The position numbers were made by a program, and so were the translations under genes. Positions 50,144 to 60,713 of a stretch of 64,000 nucleotides of DNA are shown piece after piece. The notes under the pieces are model-generated. The model saw only the letters and a program-made list of their open reading frames with translations, had not been told where the DNA came from and did not search any database. Where the stretch lies: assembly GCA_033675545.1 (NCBI GenBank), contig JAWDGP010007412.1, positions 1,587,001-1,651,000 on the forward strand, read 5' to 3'. Positions within the stretch are counted from its first letter, which is position 1. The number at the start of each line of letters is the position of its first letter. The DNA is from Elysia crispata. Taxonomy: Eukaryota; Mollusca; Gastropoda; Plakobranchidae.

Positions 50144-53100
50144 GTAAGTCAGACTAGACGCTCCCAGTGCTCTATCGGCTCTTGGGAAGTTTGGTTTGTA
50201 CCACGACACTCTTACTAGGTTAATGGGGGCAATCAGATCATTTCACTGTAATCTCAAGTACTCTTATTTAAAGGAAAAAAAATTAAGAGTCCAAAATAAA
50301 TGAATTCGTACTTTTTTTATTTTCCAGTATATGGCTGTCTTGTAAAGCAAAGAGCTGGGAGTATGCTGGGTAAGAAGTCCCCTAGAGGCATGTGTTACTG
50401 TTGAATCTTGATTTTAACTCCAGTTTTAGAGTGTAACTCTTTATCCAGTATGGTCCTGACTCTTTTGTTTATATGATGGCCATATTAGATATGATACTGG
50501 GAAAAAAAAATCTAATTGAATAACTATTATAACAGGCCCTTAATAACACTTCTTTATTTTTTTTTTTTTTGCGAATAATTATAATGCTTCTTAATTTTTT
50601 TCAATACAATTTTTTTTCTTTAATCAATAGAGTACTTGATAATCATTCAGAAATTATCCAATTGCCACCAGCATCCATTATGACTTCTCAGTAGGCGATA
50701 AAGGGTTATATGTTCATGTTGGCAACAAAATAATTTGTCAGAAAATCTTCATGTCTACAATTATAACATCCTATATATAAATTGGATGAAAATCCCTCTC
50801 CTCTAAATATTTCAAAAGAGCTGAAAAATGAATTTGAATATCTCCTTATATAAATCTCCTCACAGAAAATTGATAATTTTATGCAGATTTCACCTAAAAA
50901 GAACTAAAGAAAACGCACAACTACATCCATCAACAATTTAAATGTGAAGTAGGCTACATGCGTGCTGATGATGATGATTCAACTTGGACATTGCTTCATG
51001 TCCAATCAAAATTCTTTGTCTAGACCACTGGTTTTCAAAGTGGGCAATATTGGCCCATTGGGGGGGGGGGGGGTGTGAAGAAAGTTTGGGAGGTGGGGCT
51101 ATATCATTGGGCGGTTGGGGGGTGCTGAAGAGTGTTAGGGGCCGGTGGGAAATATGGGGAGAAATGTGATTTGTACTATGAAGAAAATAAAATGAGAATC
51201 ACAGAGGCAAATTGGGTAAATTTCTTGACGGGTCGCTCCTTTCCCCAAAATCTGGCCATTGAAAAAGATTTGACATGCCCGTTTCACTATTTAACTCAAG
51301 AGTTCTTTCCCTTTTGTTTTGATCTGTGCAAACACTGCTCAAAGACGTATTGATGAGATGTCTGCAAACAGAGGAGTGGTGTGAAATTGTTAAGTTGAAC
51401 GAATCTACTCTGCCAGGAAACAAAGTTTTGTTGCTTGCATATGTGCGTTTCACCGAGGATGAGGAAATGGTTCAAGAATTATTATTCGCTGAACTACTAG
51501 AAAACGACACCAAAGGAGAGTCCATCTTTCAAGCTGTGAAAGATTTTTTCGAAAAAAAAAAACATCCCACTGATCAATATCATTCAATGCTTGTGCAACA
51601 GATGGAGCATCATCTATGACATGTCGGAACCAGGGATTGCTGAGTTACTTGAAAAAGGCCATTCCTGATGTTGTCACTGAGCATTGTGTAATTCACAGAG
51701 AACATCTGGTGGCAAAAAAACTGAGTGAAAAATTACAACTGTTATCAAGTCAGGTAACAAGATCAAATCCAATGCTCTGAATTCCAGGATCTTTTGTCAA
51801 CTTTGCATGAAAAATGATGAGGATTTTCAGTGTTTACTACTGCAAACAGAAGTTTGTTGGCCCTTAGAGATAAACTGTTTATTCCAATTTTTCTTCCTAT
51901 TTGACTCAGTGTTGGAATTTTTTCAAGAAACAGACTGTGAACTTTGTGAGAAACTGAGAGAGCAAAAAAAAGCATTTCTTACAGATTTATTTGCAAAATT
52001 CAAGGTAGTGAATTTGCAGCTTCAAGGGGATGACACAAATTTGATCAAAGCTAAATCAACTATGTCATCACTGTTGTCTTATTTGGAAATGTGCGGTAGA
52101 AACACTGGCAGAACAGAACTCAGTCAATTTCCAAACTTGATACTAGGGACAGAAAAACAGGAGCATGTGTCCAATGAGGACATTGAAATATACACCAACC
52201 ATCTCAAACACTTGCATACAGACATGATAACTAGGTTCAAGGACCTGTTTAAATTTGGAAAACCTGTATGGATTCTAGTCCCCTTCAATGCTGAGATAGG
52301 TAAGTGCTGACATTGAAGAAGAGCTGCTCACACTGAAAAATGACTTTGAAGTCTAGCCACTGTTCAAATGGTCTTATCATGGTCTTATCCAGATTTTTGG
52401 CTGACAACCGCAGTGCAAAAAAAGTATCCTTCTAGATAGAAAAGGATTAAGATTCTGTTTATAGCTTTCCCCACATCCTATTTAGTTGAGAGGGGTTTCA
52501 GTGCTGTGGCGAGATTGTTGACAAAGCAGAGGAACAAACTGATGATCACAGATGGTGGTGCCCTTTGTTTACTTTTGACTAACTTGAAATCCGATATTGA
52601 CAATTTGATTTTGTCACATCAAGCTCAGCCTTGTCATTAGTGCATAGTCTAGTAAAGTAACTGTTTGGTTTTACAAGTGCAAGTTAGTTTCCTTTCATTA
52701 TTTTTTTTTTTTTTTTGCAATGATAACATTTAATGTAATTTACTTTTTTTTTAAATATGATAGTTATATGGTTTTTAATTTGATGACAATAAGTGTCTGA
52801 CAAATGCAGAATGTTTTTTCTTTCCTTTTTTAATGATCATTTGTTGTTGTAAGTCTTGTAAATATGACTGTGGCTGTGATGATAAATATTACTTTCGATC
52901 TGATGGATTTCAAGATAAACAAAGAAACATGATGCCTGTTTAAGCTCTTAAATGCCATTAAGTGATGATGATGATACCGTGATAATGAAACCTGATAATG
53001 ATCGTCATAATTATGAAAAAATTGACTGCTTAAAGTTGTTAAATTATGTTGTTATATTTTACTTTGTGTGCTCTTGTCTTATGTGATTGAAATTTAAATT

Positions 53101-56100
53101 GATGAAATATGTTTGATGCTTTTGATAGCTGAGATGGATATGGGGGGGGGGGGGGGGCGCTGTGAGTTAACAGAGCAAGAAAGGTGGCGCTGGCCAAAAA
53201 AAAATATTTGAAAACAACTTGCTTAAACATATCCAAAAAACTCTTGCGAAAGAAAAAAAAACATGCACAGAAATAACCCCAAACTGCTCTTTATACATCC
53301 ACAAAAATATCCAGTCAAAAGATAAAATGGACTAGCAATACATCCACCATAACAATTTTTTTTTTACAATTCTATAACTTTGTTTCAAGTGTTGAAAATA
53401 AAAATCAGAATTATTTTTTTTCTCTAAATATTATGTCAAGAATTGTTTAACATTGTATGAGTTATTACTTGGAGAGTGATTCATGCGAGCCCAGAGGGTA
53501 ATAAAAGTCTCAACAAAAGAGTCCGATCAACCTATAGGGTCGTCAGCTTTCAGGATTTTGGCCTTAGTTAAAGGAATTTTTTTGTGGCTCTTGGGATTAT
53601 CAGGAATGTAGAACTAGGAATGCACGGAAGATGATAACATTCCAATAGCAAGATTCCAGCAATTTTCAGGCTATTTGATTAATTTTCTTTCTTGTCATTT
53701 ACAAACCTTTCTTCACATATTCGTTGCACGGGGGTGTTTGTAACAAGCAAAACTATGTTTTTGTTTCATAAATAATTACAGCTTACTTTTAAAGTTTGTG
53801 CAATAATACTTCAGTGCACGAAGCACCAAGCTCTGGTATATTTTTCATTACTTGTGTATAACTCACTTTTAAATGTGCATTAATGTTGCCTTATTTAAAG
53901 ATTTAAAATTTTCTGGAAAATCTATTTATCCCATGATATTAAAAAGTTTAATTCCTTAGCAAGTGTTAAAAAGAAATAACGACAAACTGACTGACTAAAT
54001 TGAGAATCTTCATATGCTCAGGTTGAAGGAGGTGACTTTCCCCATCTCCTTGTCTATGGACCCTCTGGTGCCGGGAAGAAAACACGTATCATGTGCACTT
54101 TACGTGAACTGTATGGTCCTGGAGTGGAGAAGCTTCGTATAGAGCAGAGTCAATTCACAACACCATCAAATAAGAAACTGGAGATCTCGACCATATCAAG
54201 CAACTATCACATTGAAGTAAATCCAAGGTGAATAATGATTGCCTTTGATTTTTGTAGGATACCTATATAGCCCCATAATGATATTTGGCAGACTAAGTCT
54301 ATTACTCAGAAGCAATTTAGAAAAGGTTTTTGCTTTCAAACTAGTTGACTTGTTGTTCCAAAATATTCTTGCACAGAAGTTTATCTAATGTTTTGTTTGA
54401 TGGGATATATATCTGTTAGAACTTTTAAATAAAGATCGTTTATTGTGACAATGTAGGCTACATTAAAAATACGATTTGGAATAAGATTTTTTCCCTCATA
54501 ATTTCAGCCATTCAGTACTGCAGTGATTTTAATTTTAATTTTTTTTTCCTTGCATTAGTGACGTTGGTCACAATGATAGAGTTGTGATTCAGGAGCTCAT
54601 CAAAAATGTTGCTCAGGTTAATCAACTGGACACCTCTACGCAGAAAAATTTCAAAGGTAAAGATTTGAGTTATGGTTTGTGCACAGCAATACTGATATCT
54701 ATTTTACAGTAAAATTTTAGAGAAGAAAGTGGAGAAAAGTTGATAAATTGTTTTAAGTTAGAAGAGTGGACATTCGTTGCCCAATGATAATATAATTATG
54801 TTACCTAACTGAAAGTACAATCTTATTCTTTTCATCAGTATCAATCGGGACCAAAGTTATTCCTTTTTTTTTTGTTTAAATTTTATGTATATTTTATTTT
54901 GAGTTCTTGCAGAAGAATATTTTTGAGCAATTTAATAAAAGTTGCTTATGAAGGATCATGAAGAGTTGTGTAGGTGTGTCATCCTGGTATTTCCATTACA
55001 AGTATGCATCTATAAATAGTAAGCTGTGGTATATATTGAATAAGTTACCGCAATCAATTGAAATGTTTCTTCCTCAGTCGTGGTTCTTACAGAGGTAGAT
55101 AGACTGTCTAAAGAGGCACAGCATGCACTGAGAAGAACAATGGAGAAGTATATGGCTACATGTCGTTTAATACTATGCTGTAATTCTACCAGTAAGGTCA
55201 TACCAGCTATACGTAGTAGATGTCTTGGGTTACGTGTGGCTGCTCCAAGTGTTGATGAGGTAAAGAAGAATATTCGTCTTAATGCACACTTAAGCTGCAG
55301 TGTTATCTGTGTTGTGTTCTATTCAGTTATCATTTATCCTATTTTTACGCGATTTTCATTTTTCCTCAAATCAAGCTCTATAGTTTTTACTAATATTCCC
55401 TTTCTCTGCTTCTTCTTTTTGGCACAAATTATTGGTCTTAACATTTATTTGCACATAAAAGGTTTGGGAGAGAAACAAAACAAAAGAAAAGTGTTTCGTT
55501 AAAATTGAACTATTATTTTTTCATGCTTTTTTTTTAAAGATTTTTAAGTCTCAATACAAGTTTGTTGTCAGTTGTTGCTGCATATTGTGCTCATGATATT
55601 ATGTTAAGTTTAAAAATTGCTGTGTGTTTTGAGAGCATTGGAAGTTTAAACATAAAATAAATCTTGATCATTAATATCAGACAATTTTATACTTCTTGCG
55701 TTTAATGTGGTCTAGAAATTCAATTCCTACTAAGGTAGTAAGGAGCTTTTTTCCTTGACACATAGCAAAGCTTATTCATATAGAAATAATTGTTATCTGT
55801 TTATTGTTTAAGTTATCTAATATTTTGAGGGTATATGAAAAATTTTAATCAATTTTTGCATGTAGAGTATTAAATAGCATCTCTCCTAAACTTACTTGTC
55901 TCTGAATTCTTCAAATTAAGCATTACTTATTGCTTATGACAACATTAACAAACTTTGAAAATACTGCTCTCAAGAGTAAATAATTATGACTGTGTTTTTT
56001 CTTGTTTTAGATTTGTCAAATTCTGACTACAGTGTGCAAAAAGGAAGGCTTGACTCTCCCAAGAGAGATGGCTGAGAAAGTTGCAGAGAAGAGTGGCAGA

Positions 56101-59064
56101 AATTTACGACGAGCTCTGCTCATGTGTGAGGCATGTAGAGTCCAACAGTAAGTTAGTTTTGCATCTACTTTCAACTGCTTTTGATAAGAAATAGGTATGT
56201 GGCAAGTTCAAACAACCTGTCATGAACTGAGAATACTGCTTAAAGCTATTAAATAATTTGTCGTATTTTTATAACTATTTTATACTTGTGCTATATATCT
56301 TTGATCATTAATAAAGATTGACATCTTCACTGCTTTTAATTGTAATATTCACCCTCTGTGTCAGAGACATAAATCTTGGAAATATGCAAGGATAGCCCAC
56401 TTCTTAAATGTTTCCTGACAAATTTTTTTTGTTCCCTTTAATCAATGAAAATTGAAAAACAATGATGAATAGGCCTGGGTAAACTAATGACATTATGTAC
56501 TTTAGAAGATACCGTTCTGTCTGTTTTCTTCTCTTTGGCAATGAGTTTTTACAGTACTGGAATGTATTCAAAGTCAAGTAATATGTAATTTTCTTAATTG
56601 AAATCTTAACCTAGAGACTAATCTTTCTAAAACTTATACTTAGTCACATTTACTTCTCATGCTTCTAATGAGATACAGCAATGTTGACATAAATAATCCA
56701 TATTTTTCAAGATATCCATTTAACCCAGAGAGGGATGTATCAGAACCTGATTGGGAAATCTACCTGAGAGAAACCGCTACCCTGATAGCTCAGCAGCAAT
56801 CTCCAAAAAGGTAGGCCTATAGTAAAGTTCATAAAAAAAATTGCATCCAGCTCTCATCCCTGATTTACCCTAAATTGCAACTGATTATTGAAAGATCCAA
56901 AACATCTTTAAAAAATAAACTTTTGCTGAATGCTAATTTTTATGTGTTTGGTGTTCTCACAACTATGTTACAGATTGTTGGAAGTCAGAGGTCGGCTGTA
57001 TGAGCTCCTTACTCACTGCATTCCACCTGATGTTATTATGAAGGTAAGTCTTTTTTATTTTCTGTTTTTTTTTGTTCTTGAATTCTGTTGTAAATATTCT
57101 CTCAATTTACTTTATGTTAAACTGGCTATCAAGAAAACTTGGATTTGAAAAATGATTTGTTTTCATGCCAAGTGGTCTCAACTCGTAAAGGCAGTGACTT
57201 CTGATCTTCATTTTCTACAGTTTTGTTTAGGTCTAAATTTGGTATTCATTTGCCCTTCTGTGTAATAATATAAAGTATCCTGTAATTTGATATTTGCCTT
57301 AGTTTCTCTGATTCGAAAAATACCTAATATTTTATTTATCATCATTGTTAATAGGTTACTTCAGTCTACATATTTTTCATATAAATCTTATTTCAAACTG
57401 TTCTCATTCTGGCTTAGATCTAATTCTAAAACAAAACTTGTTTTTTAATGCATCTTTTGATTAAATGTAAGGAAAAGAATTAGATAAAATGGTCTGAAAG
57501 GTGCTGCTTGCTAGTTTTACTTTTAGGTTTAGCTATCATAAATTTTATTGAAAAAAAAAAAAAAGGAGCAGAGTAAATGAAAAATGTTCATAGCTGTGTG
57601 AGATTACTAGAAATGAAAGTGTTGAATTAAAGAATACAGATGATGAAAATAAAATATAGCTGTACATTATAACCCACTTATATCTACAGCTGATTTATCA
57701 ACATTTTTTGGTTACTCCTCTTTATCAACGCCCCTGTCAGAAATTTTAGCCAAACTGAAGTATAAGTTGGACAAAAAGCACTTCAATTTTACCTTCCCTC
57801 CCCTCCGCCCCAATTTATTGTGCTAATCAAATTCAGCATCGATTATACTGAGGGTTTAAGGTCTTTCAAGTCCCTTTCCATAGGATCTTAACCTGAACAG
57901 GGCCAGATTTCTCTCATCCCAGTAGGCTTACCAATCATTCTATGGACACTGTCTCAATTCAATCAAAGCACCAATTAGCATTGACTTTATCAGGCTTAGA
58001 TCTAGATTTGGTCTTGCCCACATCACCCCCTCAGACAAGTGCCATGGCGCCAATCAGTGGACACTGTCTAGGCACCACTTCCTGCTCCATCACAAGAGCA
58101 GAGTGACCATCTCGTCCGGCGTAATCTTCGCCTGCCAGCCCTACTGCACTTTTCTATCTCTCTTTCTTACTCTCCATCTTTCTTACGCTATTACGTATTC
58201 ATTGTGATATTGTAACAGAACCAGTGAAAGGGAGAGAGGAAAGGTTAAAGGCCTAACACTCAGCTGCTCAGCAACTGACTTTGGTTTTCAACCCCTATCC
58301 CTTTTCCTTATCACCACATGCTTAGACACTAAGATAGTCTTGTCTGACTGTCCGATGTGGGTGAGGCCAAAACCAGATCTGGGCCTGATAGAGAGCCAGT
58401 GCGGATTGTTGCTGTGATCTGAGACAGGGTTGTTATGTGGAATGATTTTCATTGTTATGGCTAACAGCACTGGGTTAGGCTCACCTAGACTCAGAAATCA
58501 TAGATTTTCTTCAATCTTGCAGGAAAAGGCATTGAAACAATCACATTTTTGACCACTCAGCGCTCAACTGTTAACCCTAGATCTTCAATCATCAGATTTC
58601 TCAGTGGCTTGTGTAGACAAAACACATTACCCCATTTTCACGTGTTTAAAAAATTAACAAGGGAGACAGTCAAGTCATTTATGCTACATATTGACCTTTT
58701 CTTTCTCTCTTTCACTGTTTTACTAGTGTTTGTCTTTGTCTTTTTATATATTGACATTTTGATATATCGACTTAATTTTGTTTTCCAAGAGCATGGTGAT
58801 AAAAGTGGATTCCACTGTATATACTTTGTGGTTATAATATTGTATCTTCATAAATTTCCATGTTTCTTCTTTCAGGGTCTTTTAAAGGAACTGCTGCAGG
58901 TGTGTGATGGACAAATGAAAGCTGAAGTTGTTCACAATGCAGCATATTATGAGCATCGACTACAGCAAGGGCAGAAGGCCATATACCATTTGGAAGCTTT
59001 TGTTGCCAAGTTCATGGCTATTTACAAGAGATTTCTGGAGGAAGGAATTGCTGACATTTTCTAA
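50057..59064 (+). CDS. RFC3: Replication factor C subunit 3 (8 exons, 355 aa)
   Basis: Joining 50057-50143, 54022-54227, 54559-54656, 55078-55259, 56011-56147, 56712-56810, 56974-57043 and 58876-59064 gives 1,068 nt with no break. RFC3 is a small subunit of the nuclear clamp loader that opens PCNA onto primer-template DNA; it also serves checkpoint and cohesion variants of the loader. Visible marks are [10 protein letters not shown] at the start, Walker A GPSGAGKK (42-49), the Walker B region VVLTEVD (132-138) where TEVD replaces the DExx box as in other RFC3 proteins, the SRC arginine-finger motif (177-179), and the collar domain ending in EAFVAKFMA. Human RFC3 has 356 aa and nearly the same sequence throughout. 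The ATG (A at -3) sits just after a dense cluster of AGATCTAG words. Intron 1 (3.9 kb) carries a dead hAT element and intron 7 (1.8 kb) a TA-target element. Confidence 0.97.
51018..51025. repeat. Left target-site duplication of the hAT element
   Basis: GTCTAGAC lies directly outside the left end. GCTTAAAC lies directly outside the right end at 53221-53228. They agree at 5 of 8 positions, and both have TA in the centre, the pattern known for Buster-type hAT targets. Confidence 0.55.
51026..53220 (+). mobile_element. Decayed hAT transposon (Buster/ZBED5-FAM200 kin) in RFC3 intron 1
   Basis: The plus strand reads as broken hAT transposase. 51326-51619 has [20 protein letters not shown] and [11 protein letters not shown]. 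Around 51680, in another frame, [14 protein letters not shown] appears. 51807-52310 has [20 protein letters not shown] and [13 protein letters not shown]. 52464-52640 has the C-terminal dimerisation motif, VERGFSAV and LLTKQRNKL to a TAG. This order is that of ZBED5, FAM200 and SCAND3-like proteins derived from Buster hATs. DEST has become NEST (a catalytic Asp lost), and the usual TEVRW has become TEVCW. The open pieces are separated by at least three stops or frameshifts. The ends CACTGGTTTTCAAA and (complement) AAGTTGTTTTCAAA match at 11 of 14 positions. No BED finger is visible at the 5' side, which may be deleted. Confidence 0.9.
54022..54227 (+). CDS. RFC3: RFC3 exon 2
   Basis: Codes [20 protein letters not shown] through ELYG to NYHIEVNP and two bases of Ser. 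Holds Walker A. Acceptor TGCTCAG, donor GTGAAT. Confidence 0.97.
54559..54656 (+). CDS. RFC3: RFC3 exon 3
   Basis: Codes [19 protein letters not shown] to QKNFK plus one base. Acceptor CATTAG, donor GTAAAG. Confidence 0.96.
55078..55259 (+). CDS. RFC3: RFC3 exon 4
   Basis: Codes [20 protein letters not shown] through CCNSTSK and IRSRC to SVDE, ending phase 0. Acceptor CCTCAG, donor GTAAAG. Reading continues openly into intron 4 to about 55502; that part is not conserved and is taken as intron. Confidence 0.97.
56011..56147 (+). CDS. RFC3: RFC3 exon 5
   Basis: Codes [14 protein letters not shown] through [11 protein letters not shown] to RVQ and two bases of Gln. Acceptor TTTTAG, donor GTAAGT. 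Confidence 0.97.
56712..56810 (+). CDS. RFC3: RFC3 exon 6
   Basis: Codes [20 protein letters not shown] to QQSPK and two bases of Arg. Acceptor TTCAAG, donor GTAGGC. Confidence 0.96.
56974..57043 (+). CDS. RFC3: RFC3 exon 7
   Basis: Codes [20 protein letters not shown] to MK, phase 0 end. Acceptor GTTACAG, donor GTAAGT. Confidence 0.97.
57665..58817. mobile_element. Non-autonomous TA-target element (Tigger/mariner-like) in RFC3 intron 7
   Basis: The right end, read inward on the minus strand, starts CAGTGGAATCCACTTTTATC. The left end starts CATTATAACCCACTTATATC. They agree at 17 of the first 24 positions, and both are flanked by TA. No transposase can be read between them. The interior from about 57780 to 58520 is clearly richer in G+C than the surrounding intron. 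CAGTGGAA-CC at the tip resembles the Tigger copy at 7752, so it may be a deletion derivative of a pogo-type element. Confidence 0.6.
58876..59064 (+). CDS. RFC3: RFC3 terminal exon 8
   Basis: Codes [19 protein letters not shown] through AAYYEHRL and [12 protein letters not shown] to ADIF and TAA. Acceptor CTTTCAG. Closely matches the human C-terminal collar, with a tail two residues shorter. Confidence 0.97.
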   Translation, partial: GLLKELLQVCDGQMKAEVVHNAAYYEHRLQQGQKAIYHLEAFVAKFMAIYKRFLEEGIADIF

Positions 59065-59194
59065 GAACTTTTTTGCTTGGACTTAATTTTTATTTCCTGC
59101 TCTCTAGTTTTTTTTTTTTTAATGTCATGTCCTTGAAAAAATTCTTTTCAATACTTCACAGTTACATCACTATATCTGGATCCTCTATTCCCAA

Positions 59195-59231
59195 GTATCT
59201 ATCTATCTATCTATCTATCTATATATATATA
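59195..59231. repeat. (TATC)n(TA)n microsatellite
   Basis: Six to seven TATC units followed by TA units, within the likely RFC3 3' UTR. Confidence 0.93.
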
Positions 59232-59484
59232 CATACTCTTTTTCTACTTTTTCTATGTTGAAAAACGAATTGTTTCTCATTTCTCCTCAGCACAATTTTT
59301 GCTGAGGTTGATTTTCCTTGTGAATTTTCATTTTCTTAATCAACTGCAAATTATACGAAGAAGATCCCAGGATGCACACAAAAAAAATAATACACCTCTA
59401 TTGTAGTGAAATGAAATGATGAGAGATTTTTATATAAAACTTTCTCTTATGAAAGTGAAAGGTAGTCATATTGAAAGGATGTTG

Positions 59485-59490
59485 AATAAA
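59485..59490 (+). terminator. Candidate polyadenylation signal of RFC3
   Basis: AATAAA about 420 bases after the RFC3 stop, the first such word after it. Confidence 0.45.
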
Positions 59491-60443
59491 CTATTCTGCT
59501 TGCTCTATGCAATGCAGTTGTCTCCATCTTCCTCATCATCTGTGAATATATGCATGTTCATGGTCTGTAAACATTGAAATGGTTATTTTTTGCCTTGCAA
59601 ATTGTAGGCAATTAAATTCAATACACTTAAATTGAATTTTGTGTTGTTTTTATCTATATGTTTTTAGTAGATGGCCAAATCAATCATCGCTTCTACTTTT
59701 TTAAATCATATACTGAATAATTTTCATCCAAAAGCCTTAGCTTTGCAGGAAATTTTAACTGGTGCCTTATTTTCATCTCAAAGAATTAAGCACAGTGGTC
59801 TCACGTGGTATTAATTTTGCCTTTGTAAGAAGCTTTTCTGAGGTTTTCTTTTTTGTAAATCTTCTTTGCGATCACATTCTTTTTTTTTTTTTTTTAATCA
59901 AGGTCCACTAAACAAATGGCTGAAAATTGGCCACAGCTTTGAAAAGAATATCGTTTCACTGTATGCAAACTTCTTTAGTTGAACATTTTATGTGCTGATG
60001 GTCCCCATTTTTTGACTTTTTTCCCAAGACTTCAGTACAATGTGATTGTCACTTTCAGGGCATCTGTCAATCGTCCTACATTTAGCCACTTTGTTAGTCT
60101 GCCATCATCTTTCCTCGCAGTTTTCCTTCAATCATTCCAGTGGTCACAGGATATTTCAGCTTCTCCATGGTGTCCAGCAAAGTCAGAAAGTAGGATTTTA
60201 TGATCAAAAGTTGGAAAAGTTGAATTTTCATTGGAAATTTAACAGGATGTCAGATTTAAGACGAAAAGTAATTCCTATATGAAGAAAATTTAGATGTCTC
60301 ACCTAACGGCCTTTAGACTGCCCTGCTTAGTTACCTGTCTGAAAGCATTTCTCTGTTGAGATCTCAGAGATTTCAGAGTGGAAGAACAAAGGTAGGATAA
60401 CGGTAATATGTACATTTAGAATTGAACCAGCTATTATAGTATT

Positions 60444-60713
60444 ATGGAAAGCATCATGACAGCAGTCAAAGACTGCGAGGGCTACATCATACTGATGAAG
60501 GTCTCAATCAAGATCTTCAGTCCTAGCAGCTTGATGTCCATCTTTGCTCCCAAAATGTTGATGGGATTGTCAAATCAAAATTTGTTGACTCATATTGTAG
60601 ACAATGCTTCAGTATGTCGTATTGAAATGATACAGCCTCTTATTGAAGAATTGGGAATTCATAAACCTGTCCACCTTTCCATGGATGGACCCAATGTCAG
60701 TTGGATAGTTTAA
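60444..60713 (+). pseudogene. Possible transposon-derived coding remnant with MDGPN motif
   Basis: An 89-codon open stretch ends in LIEELGIHKPVHLSMDGPNV followed by SWIV and a stop. The I-x-MDGPNVN-W type motif is recalled from invertebrate multi-copy transposase-like proteins, and the rest is not recognised. No ATG context, splice sites or terminal repeats support a functional gene. Confidence 0.3.

Noticed and set aside
55260-55502. Extension of RFC3 exon 4 open frame into the intron
   Set aside because: The similarity to RFC3 stops exactly at the GTAAAG donor, and the frame resumes in exon 5 in phase.
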